Shown here piece by piece: positions 11,456 to 25,100 of a stretch of 64,000 nucleotides of DNA; position 1 is the stretch's first letter, and each line of letters begins with the position of its first letter. Position numbers and translations under genes: made by a program. The notes under the pieces are model-generated. The model worked only from the letters and a program-made list of their open reading frames with translations, was not told the origin of the DNA and did not search any database. The DNA is from Hymenopellis radicata (lineage: Eukaryota; Basidiomycota; Agaricomycetes; Agaricales; Physalacriaceae), in the NCBI GenBank assembly GCA_015501595.1, contig JADNRX010000066.1, positions 1-64,000 of the forward strand, written 5' to 3'.

Positions 11456-14400
11456 ATGACGAGCCCTCAGACGGCGTCGCCCGTCATTGCCACCTTTTCC
11501 AGTCCTGTTTCCCGCTCCAGGAGCAGTACAAAGCTCGCAGACGATGTTACCAGTCTGACCTCTTTCAACTTTCTCGAGGAAGACGAGAATGATCAGTCGT
11601 CTTATGCCCTCGTAACCTCTCTCCTGTCCAGGGTCAAGAACTCCTTCTCCACACCGCTGTCCGTGACAACGACAGGCTCTAGCAGCGCAGGCGCAGGCGC
11701 CGCAAGTAATACCGCCAATGTGGCGGAACCACGACGGCCATCTTATACGTTGACGAACCAGTCCAGCTTTTCCTCTCGCGGCTCGGCACCTGATCGACCA
11801 ACGTCGTTTGCCCCCGTCTCTTCCAACCCTGCCCCGCCATTGGTATCCCTGACTCCCGCCCAATCAGAGGTTCCGACCTACAACACCGATTATGACCGCT
11901 CTCCGTCCCGCAGTGGCATGTTCTATTCGCCCAGCTACGAGTCCTCCGGCGACGGCGGAATGTTCGGCACCTCAATTCCTGGCTTCCCTATACAAGATGA
12001 CGCAAGAAGTATCAAGACTTCCGGCAGTCTTCACAGGTCTGGCTCCGTTTCTAAAGTTATACGGAGAATACGCGGCGAGGGTGCGTCCATATCAAAATTG
12101 TTGACATATTCAGCTTATCTCGGCTAGGCCTTTCCAGGGATTATTGGATGGATGACGAGAATTGCAAGGAATGTTATGATTGCAAGAGTATATTCACAAC
12201 ATGGCGCCGCAAACATCACTGCCGAATATGTGGTATGTTTACACGCATAGGTTACGACCCTTTCACCCAGCTCACATCTGACAGGCCAAATCTTTTGTTC
12301 TCGTTGCGCTTCAAATATCATCAAGGGTTCACGTTTCGGCCAAGATGGAATGGTTCGCGTCTGCAACCTTTGCCTCGAGAAACTCGCCAAGGTCGACGAT
12401 GACGACGACGACGACCGTCGGTCTATCATATCGACCGCGACGTCCTTCCCCGCCCATCAGCTCGGGGCCGAGATGACTTTGGCTCATCATCCACAATCGC
12501 CTTTCGCCGCTTCACAGCTTTTCGGCCGCACAGATGAACCTTTCAATCTGTACTCAATTGCTGAGACTAAGCGACCCGTGTCAGGCTCAGACGAGAGTGG
12601 CTTTGGGTCGCGTCCGATCACACCTCGCCTTCGGGAGCGTGATGATGGTATCTGGGAAGGGGCGGCGGAGAATGCGGTGCCTTCCGAAGGGCAGTCTCAG
12701 AGGAGGAGAAGGAAAACGCCGGAGTGTTCAACGACGATGGGTCTCCAAACGCGCATACGTCAAAAACGCCCATCGAGTTTCCAACGATGGGCGATAACGA
12801 TGGCACAAGCTCGATACAGTTCCCGATGGGTTCACCAGAACACGGAGATAGTCCGGGTAGCAGGTTACGGTCGCGCTTCAACTCGTACGCTGATTTCGAT
12901 GCTGCCACACCTTTCATACGCAGCCGCGTCCAGAGCAGACTGGACAGTTTTGCAGGTCCCGCTGAGCCAGGTTGGCGTACCAGACGGGAAAGTACAGCGT
13001 GAGTTTCCTTCATTTAATCATGCGTAGCACGCCTGACTTCCGTTTTATAGTTACGCCCAGGAGCTCAATCTGACCTCCATGCTCCACCTCAAGATCATGC
13101 TTCGCCAGATGCTCTCGATTGAGCAGATACCGAACATGAAGGAATGGGAAGAGATTCTACTCAAGTTGGCTCTACGCATTGCCAGAGAGTTAACCTTTAC
13201 GGCTCTGCCCCACCGACAAGGCGAAGACATGGATGTCCGACGCTATGTGAAAATCAAGAAGATTCCTGGTGGCGCTCCCGCGGACTCGGAGTACGTGGAC
13301 GGTGCGGTTATCACTAAAAACGTTGCACACAAGCAAATGTCGCGGTCACAACGGAACCCTCGCGTCATGCTCGTGACCTTTCCCCTAGAGTTTTCCCGTG
13401 TTGAGGGGCAGTATATGCATTTTGGTCAGATTGTACGGCAGGAAAAGGAGTATCTTGGGAACTTGGCATCACGTATAGCAGCGTTGCGGCCTCATGTTGT
13501 CCTGGTCGAGAAATCGGTGTCCAGACTTGCCCTTGAGGCGTTGGCGGGATACAACATCGCTGTGGCGCGAACGGTAAAGCCCTCGGCGATACAGGTTGTT
13601 TCGAGAATGACGCAAGGCGACGTGTTTTCATCTATAGACAAACTTGCTTTGGAGCCTCGACTAGGTCACTGCGCACGTTACCGCATACAAACCTTCGATC
13701 ATCCTCTCATTCCGGGCCGGCGTAAGTCGTATATGCGCTTCGAAGGTTGCAGTCACGATATGGGGTGTACCATCATTCTACGAGGAGATGATATCTCAAC
13801 CCTGCGGCGAATTAAAAAGGTCACCAGGTTCCTCATCTTTATCGTCAGGAACTTGAAGCTGGAGACGCACTTGTGGAAGGACTCTGTTATCACTCTTCCC
13901 AGTTTCAATTCTGAAGCTATACCGCACTCTCCCAGCAGTTCTCGACCCCCGGCCTCCAATGTCTCCGTAACATCCCTGTTCGCATTCCCGTCTTCCATAT
14001 CCACTCCTCGCGGTGCGACTCCTACCCCAGATATGTCGTATCTTCGTTTTGAATCCTCCGAGTCTACACAGGATGACTTTGAGGACGATCTTCCTGACGA
14101 AGATGCCGAGCAGCTGAGACTTTCTAGACGTATCGATGCCTCTCTCGAACCTTACACTAAAACCTTTATTTCCGTGTCCGCCACACTGCGATTCCCTCCT
14201 CCGTATGCGATCCGACGCATGAAGGAGTTAGATGGAGAGCTTGCTGCTGCGAAGAGAGCATGGGAGGACGAGGTCATCCGGAAGGAGGAGAAGCTGGAAG
14301 CGAAGCACGAGCAGGAATCGACGGTCTCGACAATTTCTACGATCACGCCATCTAACGCCGAGAAAGCTATTACCGAAGAAGACAATGTCGACGACATTAA

Positions 14401-17400
14401 TGAACAGATTGAAGCTCTGCCCTCTATCATCCTTCCTCTTACACCCGGCGCTCTTAGTCCGTATTCTCTGATGAAAGAGAACGAGGGTAGTTACTTCCCG
14501 AACATTGCGTCGGCTCTAACGCTTTCGTCCGCAACGAGTATTGTGGAGGAACCGATGGAGCCTCTCAAGACTGCGGCGGATATCGAGCTGCAGAGTCGTT
14601 ACAGCTTGGTCAAGTGCAAGCATGAGGAGCATCGGCGGATATGGGAGTGGTACTTGCGGAAAAACTACGACGACTTTGTCGTGGAGAAGTATCAGTGCAT
14701 CAGCCTTCTGGAATCTACCATCCCCACGGCCGATTTTGGACAGCATCGCGCTTGTTTCGCTCCGCGTCTCAACTACATAACCTTTTATGGTGAAGGGGAT
14801 TGTACGCTTGGACAGTACATCGAGAAGTCCGTCGCTGACACACTCGTGCAGTTCTTGGATCCCAAGGCGATCTGCACAGGTAAAGGTTGCGACCAGCCTT
14901 TGGCACGTCACTGCAAAGTGTACGTGCACAACGAGTCCAAGCTCTACGTCGCGGTGGAACAGTGGGACGGACAAATCATCGGTCGGAACTACGCTCCTTC
15001 TCCTGATCTCATCACGACATGGAGCGCTTGCCGTGTCTGTGGCTCTGCTACACCCTTCATTCCCGTTTCGGAGGAGATGCAGCGATACTCGTTTGCCAAG
15101 TTTCTCGAGCTCCATTTCTATCCCTCGGACGTCAAGCTCGTTCAGGGTGCGGGTTGTCAGCACAACATATACCAGCATCACGTTCGTTATTTCGCGGCGA
15201 AGAGCATGACTGTGCGCTTCCAGACGGATCCCGTCACTTTGCACGAAGTGGTGTACCCTCCTTTCCGCATTCGCGTACGCCCCGAGACTCAGCTGGAGCT
15301 CAAGAACAGTGACTTCCATCGTCTACATCAGCGCAACATCTTATGGTATACTGGCCTCATTGATGATCTCAAGTTGATCAGCATCGATGCTGCGACAGGC
15401 GACGAGGATGGTGATGCTCGTTTGCTGGCGGATATTAACGCTCTCATAACACGCGCGCGAGATGGAGAAGGAGGACGTTAGTCGACTGATCAATCGTATC
15501 TACAGAGAATCAGGTCCCGTGGATACGCTCGCTCTCAACCAGGTACGATCCTATCGACAGGACAAGATTGTGGCGTGGCAGCAGGACTTTGACAGGTTAC
15601 CCAAGCCTCGTCCTCCTCAGACGGTTGACAGAAGTAGTCGGCGGACCTCTGCATTTGGTTCCGTACGAGCTATGTGGCCGAGACGTTATGATCTCTCTGG
15701 AGCCTTCGACACTGGCCATCTACCTTCGTCTAGTGTTTCCGAAGCTGAGGAAGGGCCGCTCAAGATGCGACGGGTTACAGGGGACTCGTTTGCATCGTCA
15801 GCGTCGGAAGCGTCGGAACCCGAGCCGGAGACCACGCCAGAGCCAGCCACTGAAGCTACAACTGGTTCAGAGCAGACGACGCCGAGCGAGACTGCGCCTC
15901 CAGAACCGGAGTTGGCGCCTCCGCCCACCGCGCCTTTACCTTCGCCCACCACGCTTGCGCCTCCACCAGATACAGAGCAGCAGCCTACTGTCATCGAGGA
16001 TGAAAAGGATAAGGACCCTGATTCCGATTCTACCATTGGCGCTGCGCGTGAAGATGCGGTATCGCCTGACCAACCTGTGAGTTTTTGTATACCATGTCAT
16101 GAACTCTATTGACATACATGTCCTTCTAGCAGGAGGAGGGTGCTCGTCTACACGCCATTTCGAGGCTTCCTCGCCGTGCTGAACCTCATCCAACTGTCGC
16201 TGAGCTTGTCAGGAAGTACCAAGATTTCTTGCCACCTCAAGGTGTACAGGACTTGGCTAAGACTGCCTTTGCTCCTCGCATCATTGTTTCCGAGAGTGAC
16301 CAGGAATATCCAGCACCCATAGTTCCCGAAATGTCACCCGCGCCAAGAGTCGGCACCGGCCTCTGGCCAAGAAGCCTTCGACGTCCGATTTCGAGCAGGG
16401 TTATGCTGCAAACATTGCTCCTAGGTATCTCACTCATTCGAGGCGGTCTTTCAACCAAGGCCATCAGAGCGGCAACTCTCGTATACCCACCCTTGTTGGG
16501 GCTTCTAATGGTGTTATGGAGTCTCGGGATTCATCGCGTCGGCCTTCTCCCGAAAAGCGTAGTGCTAGCGGGAAACCTAGGGAAATGAAGTTTGCCCGTT
16601 CATCCTCTCCGCCCCTTCTTGCGAATGGAAAGATCCTCGCGCCTACGCCTCTGGGACCCAAAGGTGCGAAATCCCGGCTTCTTAATCGGCCAAAGGACTC
16701 TATGAAGGTACCTTCTCGGCCGTCCTCGAGCGCGGGCAGCAAGTCGTCGTTCAGGCGACCCGTTGGCACTCCGGGAGGAAAGGTTTCCAACATGGCCAAA
16801 CACTTTGAACGCTTGGGACGTGACGCGGATCGGCGAAAGTACAATGTGATTCGTGGGCGACGTGCACGTCCAGTGGCCACGGCAAGAGCACGCGTCGAGG
16901 TTCTCGAGAGTGTCAAGGACGCGATCAATGATGAATCTGAGAGCTCAGACTCCAGTAGTGAAGCCGACGACGAGGGTGATAGTAATGAAGAGCCCACCGT
17001 AGCGGATCTTATCAAGCAGTCGGAATCTCCAGAGCAGGAGTCTCCCAAAGACAAGGCGCCGAAGACGGCACCTCCAGTTCCTGAGACAACCTCGGAAGTA
17101 CAGGAAGTTCAGGAATTGCTTGCACCAGTGCCGCCACCTGGCGCTATATCTCTTCCTCCTTCTCCGTTCTTGTCCTCTATGCGTATGGAAGTGTCCTTCA
17201 CACCTCCCCAGTCCGATATCGATACAGGAGCGGGAACTGAAAGAAACTCGATATTGAAAGCCCTCTCTGGTTTCTGGCTGCAGCCACCACCCGCATCACG
17301 CAGCTCGATCGAGAACGAAGACCTCATGAACGATCCGGAGCACATCTTCCGCGACTCGTCAATGGTTGTGCGAACTGACGAACCGACCTCTATCATCGCG

Positions 17401-18964
17401 TTGGCACTCAAGTGAGTCTTGCATTTCCCGCGGTAAAGCCGCCAAGTTCTTACACATTTCCTCCTTCTTTAGTTCTCCTCAGTACCGTGATATGCTCACA
17501 AAGTCGAGGGCCGAAAAACGCACTGCGCGAGAGGCGCGTTTAACCGACGGAGGGGAAGCGTTCATGCCGGACGATCGTTCTGTAGCTGAATCCACATCGA
17601 CATGGGGCGTTGTCAATGTTGACCCCGCAGAGCTGGCTGACCCTACGGAAGATTTGAGGGTTCCTTCGTCTAAACTCCCATGGGCTATTTGTAAGTCTTT
17701 CTAATGCTTGTTCTGACCCTCGAGCTAAATTGCGATGTTAGCTTTCGAAAGTGGTGGTCTCACGATTAGCTGCACTGTTCTCTATCCGGAACAGTTTGAT
17801 GCACTGCGACGAACGTATGACTGTGAAAAGAGCATGATCGAATCTTTAGCACGATGTGTCAAGTGGAATGCGAACGGCGGAAAGTCGGGTTCTGCGTTTT
17901 TGAAGACACGCGGTGAGGCTTTGTCTCTCGTGTTTTTTTATTGTACGCAATTCTAACATATCCAAAGACGACCGATTCATCGCAAAGGAAATGTCCCGAC
18001 CCGAGCTGCAGACCATGGAGACATTTGCGCCTGCCTATTTCGATTACATGTCCTCGGCGGTTTCAGCTGATGTACGTCGAAATCCTTTACAGACCGTGCG
18101 ATGAAGCTGACGAACGTTCCAGCGACCCACCCTTCTCGCGAAAGTGTTCGGCATCTACAAGCTCACTTTCAGAAAGACCGATCATGAATCTGGCCATGGG
18201 AAAGCGAAGTCGACTCAAATGAACTTGCTGGTCATGGAAAATCTGTTCTATGACCGTCGCTTCTCCAAGGTGCGCACGCTGCTCCACGACATAAATAGTG
18301 CCATCTCATTCGGCTGCATAGATCTATGACTTGAAGGGTTCTACGCGCAATAGGCACGTTCAATCCACAGGCCGGGAAAATGAAGTACTTCTAGACGAGA
18401 ATCTTGTTCAGAGTTCGTGCCGTTCATTTGCTGTGTGCTTGTTCCATCTAACCAAGCAAACCAGCTGCTCACTTGTCGCCGTTCTACCTGCGCGAACATT
18501 CCAAACGGATCCTTCGCGGAGCGCTTTTCAACGATAGCAAATTCTTGGCCGACATTAACGTCATGGACTACTCTCTTGTTTGCGGGGTGAGATATACGCA
18601 GTGCGATCTATACAAACTCCTTAACCCTTGACGTAGGTCGACAGTCAGAACAACGAACTCGTCGTGGGTATAGTCGATTACATTCGCACATATACGTGGG
18701 ACAAGAAGCTGGAGAGCTGGGTGAAAGAATCCGCGTTCCTTGGAGGCGCTGGCCGAGGCGAGCCCACCATCGTCACACCCAGGCAGTATCGACAACGGTT
18801 TATCAGCGCCATGGAGCGTTACTTCCCTCTGGTAGTGTTTCGCGTCCTCTTCCTACGCATGATTTCTCATTACTCGCATCTAGATACCTGACCGATGGAT
18901 GAAGCAAAAAGACACACCGGAAGAAGAATCAAATACTCTAGTAGAACTGTGGCCCGACTGGTAG
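11456..18964 (+). CDS. fab1: 1-phosphatidylinositol-3-phosphate 5-kinase (Fab1/PIKfyve)
   Basis: Makes PI(3,5)P2 on endosome/vacuole membranes. Domains in order: Ser-rich N-terminus (exon 1, 11456-12080); FYVE zinc finger split over two exons ([50 protein letters not shown]) binding PI3P; Cpn60/TCP1-like domain from about 13080 ([42 protein letters not shown]); long low-complexity linker; C-terminal PIP kinase from about 17740 with [16 protein letters not shown], the catalytic [19 protein letters not shown] and [10 protein letters not shown], ending in LWPDW and TAG. A 53-bp intron at 12648-12700 explains an apparent frame change. Two others are not explained: one at a (CG)n run near 15455 and one near 16342, both in weakly conserved linkers. 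Kinase and FYVE signatures are intact, so the gene is probably functional and the breaks are assembly indels or missed introns. Confidence 0.93.
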
Positions 18965-19168
18965 GAAGCAGGGCTTTTTTTTAAACATATCTCACATCAT
19001 TTCGCATTACTGACATTACACTGTTTTTACCCACTCTGCATATCATCCTCATCATATACCCACTCATGTAATAATTGTACACTTCACGTCAATGTTCGAA
19101 TAATGTTCTAGCTTCGATTATACTGCAATGCCCAGAAAAATACTATGCGACGACTTCAAAGTTCCATC

Positions 19169-22100
19169 TCAGACATACTTGGCCTTCTTGTTCGGTTGCG
19201 GGGTGCCCTTATCAACGTCCTTCCTCTTCTTGTCCTGGCTAGACCGCCACTGCTGCATAGCATCCTGGAACTTGCGGCGCAACGCCACAGCAACCGCGCC
19301 CACTTCCGACTCGAGGCCGTTGAACGCTATGGCATTGTCGAGCATGAGCGCCATATCCTCCTCGAGCGCCTCTATCGTCTCGTACTTGTCAGAATCCAGC
19401 TTGCCTCTGATCAGCCGCAGATCGCGAGCGCGCTTTTTCGGAATGACATCGAAATACGTGGGAACGCCTAAAAGGACGGGGTCCACGGCCTCCCGGAAAA
19501 CGAACGAGCTACACATCAGGATAAGCAAGACGGTTTGTACGATTAAACAAACGGACGACTTACACGGGGTCGTCCCTCAGTTTCGTCAGGATACCCTGCA
19601 TGCCACGCTTCTCCGCCCAAGACAGCTTGCGCTCGACCAGCTTCGGCCACTCTCTCTCGAACGCGCCCTGCACAACGAGTCCGCACGCATTCGGGGGCGT
19701 GCCAATCGGATTGAACGCGAAACAATTGCTGATAGTCAGATCAAAGTCCGCCTTGAAGCCCTCCATCGTCGCGTACTCTCCCCGCCCAAGCTTCGACAGC
19801 ATCGTACCAAAGTCCATTGGGTGCTTGATTTCCTTGAGGTAGCTAGCGAAGATACTTAGCCAAGGAAAACTGAGAGACATGGCAACTTACTCTGGGCACC
19901 CATCCCGAATGGGATCGACAGGTTGCATGAAGATACCAGTCTCGGGTATCTTCTGCAGCGTCTTCATCAGCTCACGACACTTCTTGACGTTGATCGGGAC
20001 GGAGGACGCCTGTTTCGCCTTGGACGGAGTGGCTTCACGAGAGCGGAGAATCTCCTTCTCTTTGCCCTTCAATGAAGGTCGGGAAACTGCAGATGACGGC
20101 CGGCTTTCAATCGGCTCGGCCTTGGCTTTCTCTTTCTCCCGCCGTGGCTTGGGAGGTGCAGCCTTGGGAGTCGGCGCATGCAAGACGATCCTGCTGGAAG
20201 ATGCGACGGACGGAATAGGAGCGGCGCTAGAATGTTTCTCCTTCTTCGCAGGTGAAGCCAACTCGAGCAGTGCCTCATCGCCAATCAAGTCTTTGGCCTT
20301 TCTCTTGTGCGAAGAGGCACCATTGGTAGAAGGCCTGTCGTGGGTTACGCGCTGCTTCTGTTCCTGCTCGATAGCGATGACCTCTTCCAGAATGTCCGCA
20401 GATCCATCATCGACATACGGTGGGGGGGAGGATCAAGTTCTGCAGGTTCGGCGATGGTGACTTTCAGATTTCGCGGCTTGGGGATGTCCTTCTGTTTCGG
20501 TGCATCCTTCTGTTTCGGTGCATCCTTCTGTTTCGGTGCATCCTTCTGCTTTGGCGCGTCCCTCTGCCTGGGCGCATCCCTCTGCTTCGGCGTGTCCTTC
20601 TTCGCTGTCTCTTTCTGTTTCGCTGGATCCTTCGAAGAACTCATCGTGAGCTTGATAGTCGGACGTGGCATCTGAGGAGCAGGTGTCGGAGGTGGGGAAA
20701 ACTTGGCGATAGGGACAGGAGGAATGATGCGGGGAGCAGGCGGGGGCGGCGGAGGGGGGGAAGCTTCTACTGCTGCGTGCGATTTGGTCGACGCTTCGAG
20801 TGTCTTGTTAATGATCGACCATTCTGCGTTAAACGGTGAGTATATACTTCAGCACTGGGCCAACAGACCTACGTTTATCGAAAGAGACCTCGACAGAGAT
20901 AGCCGCATTGTGCACGAGGGTTCCAGGCGAATTGTAATGCTTCGCGTTCGAAATCATCAACCGGAAATCTGCTTGGAAAGCGAACCGATCCTTGTACATT
21001 CCGGCCTCCAAACGAGCGGACATGGTCCCGAGGTCCATAGGGTCCTTAATGACATCGAAATAGCTATAAAGTGAATTAGTATGGCGACGTTATAACGTCA
21101 GATTGTACAAACTTTGGCGCGCTGTCCCGAACAGGATCCACAGGTTGAAGGAACCACTTGGCGTGCTTATTACTCCTGATTTTCTTCAGAGCATTTCGCG
21201 ACGCCTTGAGATCCATGACAGTCATCCCAGCAGATTGACCTTTCGCAGGCTGCGCCGCCTTGGTAGTAGCTGGTTTGGTAGTAGCTGGTTTGGAGGCGGC
21301 AGGCTTGGGCGGAGTTGGCTTGGGGACAACCACCGGACGCGCCTTTGGCTTCGCTTTGGGCGCAGGAGCGTCATGAACCTTCTTCGGTTGTGGTACTGGC
21401 GTCGAGAGACGAATCGTAGGCGCTGGAGACGATTTCGGAGCGGCATCTCGAGTCGAAGCACCATTTAATAGCTTCACTTTCGCCGGAAGAGTGACAGGGA
21501 TAGTCACAGGAACCAAAGGACTCTTGACTGGTGGATTCGACATAACACTTGGTCTTCGCGGCGGTTTGATAGAAACCTTGGGCAAGACGGGAGGGGTCTC
21601 AATAACCGGTGTGGCGGGTGGTAGGTGTAACGAGAACTTGGGAGGCTCTTCGTTAAGTGGGCGGATAAGCAAGTCGGCAAGCTTCAGAATCGCCCATCGG
21701 ACTTGGTAGTCAACATCAGGAGCACTAAACGAAATCAATGATTGAAGAAGTGCAAAGAGAAAACGTACAGTGCAATAGCCATGATAAACTCTCTCAGAAT
21801 CTCGTTCTTGCCTACTTCACGTTCCTTTCGTAATGCCCTAATCATGGCATCGAGCTCGTTCTTCTTGGATTCCTTGGACTTCTCGGGTAACGAGCCATCC
21901 TCCTCGATCAGCAACGAATCGGTGTCTTTCGAGCTGGCTTTGATTTCTCCCATCTGAACCAGAAGCGCCAAGCTATGGCAGGCATTTCGAGCGACATGGC
22001 GCCGAACAGCCCGAGAAGGGTCATTGGCGATGACACCCAGAACATAACGCATGATGTTAGGTGCATACCACTTGGTAAGGAACAATCCGTCGAACGCAGC

Positions 22101-25100
22101 AATTCGTACAGGCGTGTAATTGCCGTATCTGGAACGCATCAGTCTCATGCGATCTATAGTGAGGGCCTAGAAACAAACCTTGCGGTCGTGAAGAAAATGT
22201 TCTGAACATTCGGCATAAGATTAGCCACGCCCATTACGAGGTAGAACTCCAAACAAGCGATCGTCACGATGTTATGCATTGAGGGAATAAGCCTGTCCAT
22301 GCTGACGTAGCGGTCGACTTCACCGATGATGTCCTTGACGAGTTTCTGATCTTCCTCATTGTGCTCGGTCCGTACTTCAGAGGGAAGAAGTTCTCCACGT
22401 TCAGGCGCAGCCGTTGACACAGTTGCACAAGCTGCAGCCGTTATGATAGCGCATATATAGAACGCGTCGGAATACTACGATGCGGTGTCATTGAGATCCG
22501 ACGACTAGAGTAATTTGGAAAACTTACAGGATTGGCCGTGTTATCATTGTACTTCAGCTGGTCGATCAAAAACTGACGGACCACCGACGGCGACTTTCCA
22601 TTCTCAAAGCGGATTTTCGAAATGGCATCTATAATCGTCTGAAAGAGTGTCAAAAAGACTGTCAGAGTGAAGACAGCTTGTTAACCACCTTTCGAACAAA
22701 ATACTCCGATATATCCGAAAAATCATTTGACTTTGGGACGTATGTATGGTTGAACAGGTCTTGATTAGGATCCTCGGGCTCGTAGCAATACCGTAAGAAT
22801 AATTTGAACAGATGGAAGAGTCCGAGCCACTCTAGTTTCCGAATAGCACACTGTGGATGCCGTAAGTCCAGGTCAGGATTAACTTAGACACCACTTACGT
22901 GGACCAGGGCATTAGCTGCCTCGCACCGGATGCGATAGTGATAATTTGAGACCAGAACGGTCTTCGTCAGCGTACTAGACACAATGGCGGTCGGCTGTTT
23001 CGATAAAGCGTGAATGGCCTGCAACGAGTGTCAGGAGATGCTAAACTCTACCAAATCAGGAAAGTACCTCGAGTTGAGCTACCACGTCCCGATCCCGCTG
23101 CAACTGCGAAACCCACATAAAATCAGGCTGTTCAAAATTTAGGGCGGCCATCCACTCGAAATCGGCGTCCATCCTTATCCACTCATACGTCGCACCGCTC
23201 ATCGCACTTTCCTCTTCCTCTGTCCAGTCAGCCACCTTCCAGTTCTCTCGCTCCTTCTCTTTCTCCCAGATCTCCAACCCGAAGCCCATGTCAACCATAC
23301 CCATCGCCTCGGCAGCCTCTGTATCACCCTCCGCAGCTGCTTGGGCAGCAGCCTGACGAGCTATATAACGCTTGGTGTTTCGCCGCACACGCTTATATTT
23401 GGTGTTGAACGGGACTTCATAGCGTTTGAAGGGCGAACGAATGTCCAGTACATGCTCGTAGGGCGTGCCGTCGGCTTCGTGAATTCGTATCGTCATGGTA
23501 CCCTATAAGTTTGTCTAGCGCGCGTTCAGTCAGTGGAAAAGTCCACGCACCTCGAAGAATGGAACGGGCTTGTGCAGGAGTCGCGCGACGTCATTATGTT
23601 CATGGGCCTTATATGCCGGACTCTCCTGCCTCATCGTGATTTCCACCGCCATCTTCTTCCTGTTGAACGTCGCGGAAACACCGAAAGCCGGACAACCACT
23701 TCCATATATCCACTGGTCTGCAAAGGTCCGTAAATCCACGCCACTGACTTTCCTGCAAGTCCTCAAGAACGAATGCGTTGACAGTACGTTGTTCACCATC
23801 TCTCCCGTCAACGCGGACAAGAACACCTTTGGCAACACTCTACTCAAACCGAGCGACGTCCCAGACTTGCCCAATTTCCTGTCAAGCATATGAAGAACCA
23901 AAGGCGCCTTGAGGTTGATGAAGGGCAGGATACTCGCGTCAGGCGGCTCGTATAACGTAGGTTGGCAGATCGGTGGCATGGCACCGCAGTCTCTGTCTAA
24001 AACGCGCTGCATATCCTTCTTTAGGCGAAATCGGTATTCGTTGTTGCCGAATAGTTTGCGTAGAAACAGCCCGGTGATGTACAGGGCGAGACCGTTGACC
24101 AACCATATATCTGCCCATGCCTTGGGCTGTATGTTTATACCAGCCCATTGGCACGCCAATGCATGACTGAGAGTTTGTCGAGACTCGATGGCCTGTTCAA
24201 GTGCGTCCTCGCCGTGTAGTATGTCCACTGTCATGATCGACAGTGTGGAACCGTCGAATCTCTGAACAGGGAGCTCGTCAACAAAGACGACTTTGTACGA
24301 CGTGAAGGGATATGAGCCGTATTCGGCAGTGAAGAATGTCATAGCCGGACGAAGAGCCGTTGTTGAGGAAGTCAACCAGGATTCGTGTCCAGGAAGACAA
24401 AACGCATATATGGTGGGTTGGGAGGATGCCGACGATGTATCGTCTGCCAAGTTGTCCGGCGGTATGGTTAGGATGTGGAATGGGCCCGCTGCCCATGCGA
24501 TATGTTGGACAGAGGTGAGAGAAGTCTGTGAGAAAGTGAAGATCGTCTTGTGAGAGTTGTACGGATGTGCCACCTGAAACACCGTCAGCCGTGTACTTTA
24601 GACCAATACGAACGATGTGTACCTGTTCGACAAGGTCGCCACTGCAAACGACGATGGTCGGAGATAGGTCATTAGGTTCCTCATCTTGCATCTGGTCTAT
24701 TTCCTCCAGGTACCGGGGCACAACAAACTCGAATTCCCAGGTGCACTTTTCGTTGACGCTGTCGAAACAGGGAACCCAGCACCTCGCAGCGTCGGGAGAG
24801 GACGGTGTAGTATACGCATGAGGTACACGCTAGCATCTGCGTTAGTGACGAATATGCAGAGAGTGACGTAGAATCGCACATAAGGATGAACATCGTCTGG
24901 GAGTACGAATTCGACACCATCGATGGGATTTTTAAGGCTGTATAGAACCCTGACCACCAATGTATTGAACTCTTGTTGAGTCTGAGGTTGAGACATGCTC
25001 GGCGTCTGCGGTTCAGGAGTCGCAACTGAAGCTGCTGTGGCGTTAAGATTGACTCTGCTAGGCCTAGTGCGACGTACCATCACCCAATCCGGTGAACAAC

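Noticed and set aside
12618..13013. FAB1 frameshift near 12.65-12.70 kb
   Set aside because: A 53-bp intron (12648-12700, gtatct..ctcag) keeps frame and links RERDD to EEEKENAG, so no break is needed.
14516..15319. 267-codon minus ORF inside FAB1
   Set aside because: Antisense shadow of a GC-rich FAB1 exon; no independent support.
20401..20840. Plus-strand [16 protein letters not shown] repeat protein
   Set aside because: It is the reverse-strand translation of the TAF2 DAPKQK repeat.
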